18,175 bases of DNA, from positions 1-18,175 of the forward strand of contig CALBJS010000114.1 in NCBI GenBank assembly GCA_937892995.1, written 5' to 3'. The stretch comes from an uncultured Peptococcaceae bacterium (GTDB taxonomy: Bacteria; Bacillota; Desulfitobacteriia; Desulfitobacteriales; Syntrophobotulaceae). A model generated the notes under the pieces. It was not told the origin of the DNA. It was given only the letters and a program-made list of their open reading frames with translations, and searched no databases. This document shows positions 14,019 to 18,175 of this stretch, in pieces; positions within the stretch are counted from its first letter, which is position 1, and each line of letters opens with the position of its first letter. The translations under genes were made by a program, and so were the position numbers.

Positions 14019-15020
14019 GTGGTAAGAAAAATAACACTTATCCCGGGGGATGGCATAGGTCCGGAAATCAGCTCCGCTACCAAGGATGTTATTGCGGCCA
14101 GTGGTGCAGAGATAGAATGGGAAGTATTTGATGCGGGGCTCCAAGCAATTGAAAAGTACGGAGACCCTCTTCCTGATGAAGTAGTGGAATCCCTTCGGAA
14201 AAATAAAGTTGGTTTAAAAGGGCCGGTAACCACCCCTGTGGGTAAGGGCTTTCGCAGTGTCAATGTTAGGTTAAGAATGGCCCTGGAACTATTTGCTAAT
14301 GTTCGCCCTTTGAAAAATTTTAAACATATCCAGTCAAGATATACTGGAATTGATATGGTTATTGTTAGAGAAAACACGGAGGGTCTTTATACGGGCATTG
14401 AACATATGGTAGGCAAAGATGCAGCTGAATCTATTAAAATAATTACTAGAGAAGCTTCGGAGCGCATTTGTCGGTACGCATTTGAATTAGCCCGTAAAGA
14501 AGGCAGAAAAAAGGTTACAGTTGGCCATAAGGCTAATATCCTGAAGTTAAGTGATGGACTATTCTTAGAATCTGCTCGTAAAATTGCTCAGGATTATCCT
14601 GATATCCAATTTGAAGATAAAATTGTCGATGCTCTTTGTATGAATCTTGTCCAATTCCCTGAAAGGTTTGATGTTCTAGTTCTGCCTAACCTGTATGGTG
14701 ATATCTTATCTGATCTGGGAGCAGGACTTGTTGGTGGTCTGGGAGTTGCCCCAGGAGCTAACATTGGGGAAGAATGTGCTCTATTCGAAGCCATTCACGG
14801 AAGTGCACCGGACATCGCAGGCCAAAATATTGCTAACCCTCTGGCTATGATCCTTTCCGGCGTGGAAATGCTGAAGTATCTGGGCTTTGATTCCGAAGCA
14901 ATTCGAATTATGGATGGGATAGAGATAGTATTAGGTCAGCAAGAAAAACTCACACCTGATCTTGGAGGAACCTCAGGAACTAAGGAGATGGCCCAGGCAA
15001 TAATCGAAGCAATGGTTTAG
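14019..15020 (+). CDS. Isocitrate dehydrogenase-type decarboxylating dehydrogenase
   Basis: A 333-residue member of the isocitrate/isopropylmalate dehydrogenase family, which oxidatively decarboxylates 2-hydroxy acids with NAD(P)+ and a divalent metal. Seen: LIPGDGIGPEI (7-17), FRSVNVRLR (78-86; Ser80, Asn82), ANVRP (Arg96), VRENTEGLYTG (Arg117, Tyr124), GHKANI (Lys171), Asp204, YGDILSD (Asp228, Asp232) and the cofactor loop HGSAPDIAG (260-268). The Ser-x-Asn substrate loop favours isocitrate over 3-isopropylmalate, and the short length resembles NAD+-linked enzymes; both are inference. GTG 14019 is chosen because AAAGGA lies 8 bases upstream. The ATG at 14013 directly abuts the ribosome binding site, and the GTG at 13977 has none. 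It may be cotranscribed with gatB (56-base gap). Confidence 0.9.
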   Translation: MVRKITLIPGDGIGPEISSATKDVIAASGAEIEWEVFDAGLQAIEKYGDPLPDEVVESLRKNKVGLKGPVTTPVGKGFRSVNVRLRMALELFANVRPLKNFKHIQSRYTGIDMVIVRENTEGLYTGIEHMVGKDAAESIKIITREASERICRYAFELARKEGRKKVTVGHKANILKLSDGLFLESARKIAQDYPDIQFEDKIVDALCMNLVQFPERFDVLVLPNLYGDILSDLGAGLVGGLGVAPGANIGEECALFEAIHGSAPDIAGQNIANPLAMILSGVEMLKYLGFDSEAIRIMDGIEIVLGQQEKLTPDLGGTSGTKEMAQAIIEAMV

Positions 15021-15043
15021 ATAGAATAAACCATAAAACAGGC

Positions 15044-15055
15044 CAAGCATGCTTG
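15044..15055. repeat. 12-bp palindrome
   Basis: CAAGCATGCTTG is a perfect 12-base palindrome just downstream of the dehydrogenase stop codon. It has no loop and no T-run, so it is not a terminator. Its role is unknown and it may be chance. Confidence 0.3.
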
Positions 15056-15069
15056 TTATCCTTTACATA

Positions 15070-15100
15070 CCCTGCATGAATCATTTTCTGCAGGGTTTAA
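15070..15100 (+). terminator. Probable terminator after the dehydrogenase gene
   Basis: CCCTGCA (15070-15076) and TGCAGGG (15089-15095) form a perfect 7-bp stem with a 12-base loop, followed by a short TTTAAACTT rather than a long T-run. It sits 50 bases after the stop codon. It is a plausible but weak terminator between gatCAB-dehydrogenase and the next unit. Confidence 0.5.
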
Positions 15101-15122
15101 ACTTACTCATTTAAGGCACTTT

Positions 15123-15131
15123 TGTTATACT
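15123..15131 (+). promoter_or_regulatory. Extended -10 promoter upstream of the CPBP protease gene
   Basis: TG-T-TATACT (TG at 15123-15124, TATACT at 15126-15131) is an extended -10 element, which can work without a good -35; no good -35 is seen. It lies about 60 bases before the gene start and just after the probable terminator. Confidence 0.45.
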
Positions 15132-15191
15132 GTATTGGGAAGAGAACAGGAATTAATGATTAAAATACTGTAAAAACGGAGATAGAAATAA

Positions 15192-15923
15192 ATGATAGAT
15201 AATCAGCAGGATAACCATTTTAAAGTTAAAACCGACAATACCGCTTTGGACAATCCAAAATGGAACTTCTGGCAAGCATTATACTTAATTCTTTTGGTTT
15301 ACTTGTTAGAGTTTGCTTTAGGGTGGTTAAAAATACCGGATAATTTAAGCGATCTTCAAGGCTTTATAAATTATCAAATAATTGGTTTTGGTGAAGGATT
15401 AGTTTTTTTTCTAGTCCTTATTATCTTCTTCAAAATAATACAAAGACCGCTAACCGATCTTGGGCTTGTTAACTTTAGTTGGCGTAGTGTTTTCTTAGGC
15501 TTTTTCGGGGGGATATTTCTCTTTTTTGCAGTCGGAATTCTGGGGAATATTTTAGTGGAGTATTTGGGAAATCCTGATCCCCAAAGTTTTGCTTTAGTTG
15601 TCGGGGGTGCTGATTCTATCTGGCAATTTGTCTTACTGCTTTTCCTGGGCGGAGTTATAGTACCCCTTAAAGAGGAACTTGTCTTTAGAGGTCTTATCTA
15701 TCCGCCTTTACGTAAAGGATATGGCAGGGGAAATGGTATCTTACTTACTGCTCTTTTTTTTGGGATAATGCATTTTGACATTATCAGATTCCTACCACTT
15801 TTTTTAGGTGGGATAGTTCTTACTTGGCTTTATGAGAAAACCCAAACCCTTTGGTCTTCTATTATTGCCCATGGTGTCTGGAATATTTTGATGACCATCC
15901 TCATGTGGTGGCAGAAAGGATAG
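15192..15923 (+). CDS. CPBP-family intramembrane metalloprotease
   Basis: A 243-residue polytopic membrane protein of the CPBP (Abi/CaaX protease and bacteriocin-processing) family, related to eukaryotic Rce1. About six to seven hydrophobic segments are seen: roughly 26-46, 61-81, 98-122, 143-158, 183-195, 198-212 and 221-240. The three family motifs are intact: EELVFR (Glu161, Glu162, Arg166), FFGIMH (Phe190, His194) and HGVWN (His227, Asn231). The active-site glutamates and histidines are therefore present. The substrate is unknown; relatives act in peptide maturation, self-immunity or signalling. ACGGAG about 11 bases upstream is a modest ribosome binding site. rlmD starts 8 bases after its stop, suggesting cotranscription. 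Confidence 0.88.
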   Translation: MIDNQQDNHFKVKTDNTALDNPKWNFWQALYLILLVYLLEFALGWLKIPDNLSDLQGFINYQIIGFGEGLVFFLVLIIFFKIIQRPLTDLGLVNFSWRSVFLGFFGGIFLFFAVGILGNILVEYLGNPDPQSFALVVGGADSIWQFVLLLFLGGVIVPLKEELVFRGLIYPPLRKGYGRGNGILLTALFFGIMHFDIIRFLPLFLGGIVLTWLYEKTQTLWSSIIAHGVWNILMTILMWWQKG

Positions 15924-15931
15924 AGTATTCT

Positions 15932-17323
15932 ATGACTAAAAAGAAGAAAAACTCAGCTCAAGATAATTACGGTAGTCCTTTACGGGAGATTGAGATTATC
16001 CGTTTGGCTTCTGATGGTGCCGGTATTGGATTTATTAATGGGAAAGCCACTTTTGTTCCCGGGATGCTTCCCGAAGAAAGAGGTAAGATTAGGCTAACAG
16101 AGGATAAGAAAACTTATCAGAAGGCAATAGCTGTAGATATCTATAATTATTCGGATGAGAGACAATCTCCGCCTTGTTTAGTTTACAACAAATGTGGAGG
16201 CTGTAACCTCCAGCATCTTAATTATCAATATACTTTGTATTGGAAACGTCAATGGGTTGAAGATGCTTTGACTCGGATCGGTGGGCTACAGAATGTTTAT
16301 GTGGAGCCTGTTTTGGGAATGGAAGAACCCTGGAGATATAGGAATAAGGCAGTACTCCACAGGGATAAGGAAGGCCGGTTTGGTTATTATGGGCAACTGA
16401 CCAATGACGTGGTTCAATTTACAGACTGCTTACTACTTAGTAAAAATACCAATAAGAGAATAACAAAACTTCAAAAAATTTTAGGCAAGTGCTGTCCGGA
16501 AATAAAAACAGTTACTTTGCGGGAAAGTAACCGAGGTAAGGCTTTACTATTACTGGATGGTAATCTAGGTAATAATTCCGAAGGAAAAGAAGGAGAACCA
16601 GACAGGCAAAAAATAGATAGACAAAAAGAAGAGCTTAACAGCAAGATTAAAGAGCTAATAAGGGAAGAGGATTTCACACCTTCAGTTTGCTCGATAACTA
16701 CCCCGCAGGATAAAAGAGATTATAAAGGCAGTGGAACCCGGCACCTTAATGAATATATAGATAATATTCGTTTCGGAGTATCTCCTAGATCATTTTTACA
16801 AGTTAATCCTGAGCAGACGGCGAAGCTGTACTCTCTAATCTTAGAATTTGCTGAACTGGGAGGAAAAGAAGAAGTCTGGGATCTTTATTGCGGAATAGGA
16901 ACGATTACACTTATCTTAGCTAAAAGAGCACGAAGAGTAGTGGGGATAGAAGAAAATCTCTATGCTACCCAAGATGCCATTGAGAACGCGAAGGCAAATA
17001 ATATTCCTAATGTAAGTATTATTCAAGGAAAGGTAGAGGAAAAATTAAATAACCTCTCAGGAGTTCCCGATCTCGTGGTCACTGATCCACCAAGAGCAGG
17101 GATGAATCAGAAGACAGTAGCAAGATTGTTAAAGATTAGACCAAAAAAAATTATCTACGTTTCTTGTAATCCGGCTACCTTAGCCAGAGATTTGAAAGCC
17201 TTAGCCGGTAGTAGCGATGAAAGTCCAGGGATATATAAGATAGAAAAAGTTCAGCCTGTGGATATGTTTCCGTGGACCGTGCATGTGGAGTGCGTAATAG
17301 GAATGCAAAGGAAAGATACTTAG
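15932..17323 (+). CDS. rlmD: 23S rRNA (uracil-C5)-methyltransferase, RlmD/RumA family
   Basis: This SAM-dependent enzyme makes 5-methyluridine in 23S rRNA; RlmD (U1939), RlmCD or TrmA-type target choice cannot be settled from sequence alone. The 463 residues comprise an N-terminal TRAM RNA-binding domain (about 17-70), a [4Fe-4S] cluster site (Cys82, Cys88, Cys91 in PPCLVYNKCGGC, and Cys166), the SAM motif DLYCGIGT (317-324), TDPPRAG (384-390), the nucleophile Cys412 in YVSCNPATLARD and the general base Glu453 in HVECV. A charged Lys/Glu-rich insertion at about 211-248 looks lineage-specific. ATG 15932, 11 bases after AGAAAGGA, is preferred to the in-frame ATG at 15851, which lies inside the protease gene. 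Confidence 0.9.
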   Translation: MTKKKKNSAQDNYGSPLREIEIIRLASDGAGIGFINGKATFVPGMLPEERGKIRLTEDKKTYQKAIAVDIYNYSDERQSPPCLVYNKCGGCNLQHLNYQYTLYWKRQWVEDALTRIGGLQNVYVEPVLGMEEPWRYRNKAVLHRDKEGRFGYYGQLTNDVVQFTDCLLLSKNTNKRITKLQKILGKCCPEIKTVTLRESNRGKALLLLDGNLGNNSEGKEGEPDRQKIDRQKEELNSKIKELIREEDFTPSVCSITTPQDKRDYKGSGTRHLNEYIDNIRFGVSPRSFLQVNPEQTAKLYSLILEFAELGGKEEVWDLYCGIGTITLILAKRARRVVGIEENLYATQDAIENAKANNIPNVSIIQGKVEEKLNNLSGVPDLVVTDPPRAGMNQKTVARLLKIRPKKIIYVSCNPATLARDLKALAGSSDESPGIYKIEKVQPVDMFPWTVHVECVIGMQRKDT

Positions 17324-17445
17324 AAATCCTGAGTTTTCAGCACTTTGCGCGGTATACTACTTTTACCACGGATGGTGATGATTTCAGAAATAAGGTGCTG
17401 AAAAATAAAATTGATGTTTCAGTTGTATTGGACATGGAGTGTGTA
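17286..17445 (+). repeat. Imperfect direct repeat of the rlmD 3' end (possible attachment-site trace)
   Basis: TGGAGTGCGTA (17286-17296), encoding the conserved HVECV tail of the methyltransferase, recurs as TGGAGTGTGTA at 17435-17445, matching at 10 of 11 positions. The 3' end of rum genes is a known integration site of elements with large serine recombinases in streptococci. A second, decayed copy 149 bases downstream could be the trace of a lost element. The short length also allows chance. Confidence 0.25.
17334..17404. repeat. 10-bp perfect inverted repeat downstream of rlmD
   Basis: TTTTCAGCAC (17334-17343) and GTGCTGAAAA (17395-17404) are exact reverse complements separated by 51 bases. 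It begins 10 bases after the rlmD stop. With no T-run it is not a standard terminator; it could fold as a long-looped RNA stem or be the remains of an element end. Confidence 0.4.
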
Positions 17446-17490
17446 GACATGTTTACTCAGTGCTTTAATTAGAGTGTTTCGGCATGTCTA
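17444..17490. repeat. 8-bp perfect inverted repeat
   Basis: TAGACATG (17444-17451) and CATGTCTA (17483-17490) are reverse complements with a 31-base spacer. It lies directly after the second copy of the rlmD-end repeat and before the terminator. Its function is unknown. Confidence 0.3.
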
Positions 17491-17530
17491 TATTACGCAA
17501 TGTGAGGTAATTTGAGACTGGGCAATGATG

Positions 17531-17567
17531 AGAGAGTGTCGGTTTTTTTAGCTGGCATTCTCTTTTA
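17531..17567 (+). terminator. Rho-independent terminator downstream of rlmD
   Basis: AGAGAGTGTC (17531-17540) pairs with GGCATTCTCT (17554-17563): 10 pairs including two G-T wobbles, a 13-base loop containing seven T, and a trailing TTTT. It separates the CPBP-rlmD unit from the following small gene. Confidence 0.6.
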
Positions 17568-17591
17568 ATATATATAGTTTGATGAGAGTAA

Positions 17592-17620
17592 TGGAAATAA
17601 ATTCATGTAAGTGATATAAT
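17592..17620 (+). promoter_or_regulatory. Strong extended -10 promoter of the DUF1413-like gene
   Basis: TGGAAA (17592-17597, 4 of 6), a 17-base spacer and a perfect TATAAT (17615-17620) preceded by the extended TG-A (17612-17614). The predicted transcription start is near 17627, inside the left arm of the inverted repeat at 17619-17652. Confidence 0.7.
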
Positions 17621-17652
17621 AATATCAATAACGTTGTTTACATTGATATTAT
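17619..17652 (+). promoter_or_regulatory. 11-bp inverted repeat overlapping the promoter: candidate operator
   Basis: ATAATATCAAT (17619-17629) and ATTGATATTAT (17642-17652) are perfect reverse complements with a 12-base spacer. The left arm covers the end of the -10 and the likely start site. The right arm ends just before the ATGGAGGG ribosome binding site (17653-17660). A protein bound here would block RNA polymerase. If transcription began slightly upstream, an RNA hairpin could instead affect translation. Confidence 0.5.
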
Positions 17653-17666
17653 ATGGAGGGTTTTTA

Positions 17667-17912
17667 ATGCCGGATGTGAATGAGTTTCTCAAAATTGCAG
17701 TTAAGGAAACAAAGAATCTGAATCAAGGAGAAGTTTTCCTTGTGAGAGACTTATTTAAAGGTTATGAATGGAACAGGATTTCTCGTAGTGAACGGCTTTT
17801 ATTAGGGACATTATTTTTAAATTATGTGAATACATCAAGGGGTTCTATTCAAGCGACTGAGAAAACCTCTTCGGGTCAGCAAAGGTATATGGTTAAAATG
17901 CAAATAACTTAG
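17667..17912 (+). CDS. Small DUF1413-like protein
   Basis: An 81-residue cytosolic protein with no signal peptide or membrane segment. The pattern FLVRDLFKGYEWNRI followed by SERLLLGTLFLNYV, then a short polar tail with TSSGQQRY, resembles DUF1413, a small Firmicute family of unknown function; this assignment is from memory of the family pattern. The ATG at 17667 is chosen because TGGAGGG lies 6 bases before it; an in-frame TTG at 17634 lies within the operator spacer. It has its own strong promoter and candidate operator, so it is probably a separate, regulated gene. A GC-richer hairpin (17922-17940) follows. Confidence 0.72.
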   Translation: MPDVNEFLKIAVKETKNLNQGEVFLVRDLFKGYEWNRISRSERLLLGTLFLNYVNTSRGSIQATEKTSSGQQRYMVKMQIT

Positions 17913-17921
17913 TAAGATGCC

Positions 17922-17940
17922 GGTGAAGATTTGCTTCACC
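17922..17940 (+). terminator. Stem-loop after the DUF1413-like gene (no T-run)
   Basis: GGTGAAG (17922-17928) and CTTCACC (17934-17940) form a perfect 7-bp stem with a 5-base loop, 9 bases after the stop codon. It lacks a following T-run, so it may be a weak terminator, an RNA-stabilising 3' end or an attenuator before the next gene. Confidence 0.4.
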
Positions 17941-18101
17941 ATCAGATGGCTGAAAATGGCAAAGCATTATTTTTAGAATAGGCTAATAAAGGAGATCTGT
18001 TTTCGCACATGGTTGTCTGCGATTAGGAGTACATGAAAAGAAGTTTATTGGAATAGCCAGAAGACTATAAATTCTGAACTAACTGGCAGGGGGGCTGTAA
18101 G

Positions 18102-18175
18102 ATGAAGATTGGTCGCAATGATCCGTGTCCTTGCGGAAGTGGAAAGAAATATAAAAAGTGTTGTATTGATAAATG
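18102..18175 (+). CDS. SEC-C zinc-motif protein, N-terminal part (cut by window end)
   Basis: Only 24 codons are present: MKIGRNDPCPCGSGKKYKKC and a few more residues, running open to the window edge. CPCGSGKKYKKCC is the SEC-C zinc-binding motif (Cys9, Cys11, Cys20, Cys21), best known from the SecA C-terminus, where it binds SecB and ribosomes. Here it is at the very N-terminus of a separate protein, as in various stand-alone SEC-C domain proteins, so this is not SecA. GGCAGGGGGG just upstream is a strong ribosome binding site. The rest of the protein, and so its role, is not visible. Confidence 0.85.
   Translation, partial: MKIGRNDPCPCGSGKKYKKCCIDK

Noticed and set aside
17272..17472. 66-codon frame overlapping the end of rlmD
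   Set aside because: It starts at a GTG inside rlmD without a ribosome binding site, and its sequence resembles no protein. Its end contains the repeated rlmD tail motif, treated as a repeat instead.
17941..18100. Small frames between the DUF1413-like gene and the SEC-C gene
   Set aside because: The ATG-initiated runs end within about 5 to 8 codons. Nothing supports a gene; the stretch holds only the ribosome binding site for the next gene.
1..18175. CRISPR arrays, tRNA or rRNA genes, intact insertion sequences, T-box or other known riboswitches
   Set aside because: No regularly spaced repeats, cloverleaf arms, rRNA-like stretches, transposase motifs or T-box sequence were found on reading both strands.

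Overview
The window looks like a chromosomal stretch of a low- to mid-GC Firmicute. Gene content, fused hisIE, the pcrA-ligA pair followed by gatCAB, frequent GTG starts and strong AGGAGG-type ribosome binding sites fit the Peptococcaceae (Desulfosporosinus/Desulfitobacterium-like clostridia). That placement is inferred from gene order and protein character, not from a search. Almost everything reads on the + strand; only two genes, both in the middle, read on the - strand.

Positions 1-4400 hold the distal part of a histidine biosynthesis operon: the end of hisD, then hisC, hisB, hisA, hisF and a fused hisIE. hisC overlaps hisD by an ATGA and hisB starts 4 bases after hisC, so these are translationally coupled. 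hisH, the glutaminase partner of HisF that usually sits between hisB and hisA, is absent; a 112-base non-coding gap takes its place. A MazG-like nucleotide pyrophosphohydrolase follows hisIE (4435-4752).

Positions 4800-9062 carry pcrA (UvrD-family DNA helicase) and ligA (NAD-dependent DNA ligase), a DNA repair/replication pair. Positions 9063-10700 break the colinear order. On the - strand lie an unrecognised 247-residue P-loop protein with its own strong terminator and, downstream of it, a 49-residue hydrophobic peptide with its own promoter, a near-perfect ribosome binding site and a structured 3' region. A + strand terminator lies inside that 3' region, so convergent overlapping transcripts are possible (type I toxin-antitoxin-like layout).

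Positions 10701-13962 encode gatC, gatA and gatB, the amidotransferase that makes Gln-tRNA(Gln) and/or Asn-tRNA(Asn) from mischarged tRNA. An isocitrate dehydrogenase-type enzyme follows (14019-15020). Positions 15192-17323 hold a CPBP-family membrane protease and an RlmD/RumA-type Fe-S RNA uracil methyltransferase.

Positions 17324-17666 are non-coding, with inverted repeats, a partial repeat of the methyltransferase 3' end, a terminator, and an extended -10 promoter overlapped by an 11-bp inverted repeat. That promoter drives a small DUF1413-like gene. The window ends in the first 24 codons of a SEC-C zinc-motif protein. No rRNA, tRNA, CRISPR array or intact insertion sequence was seen.
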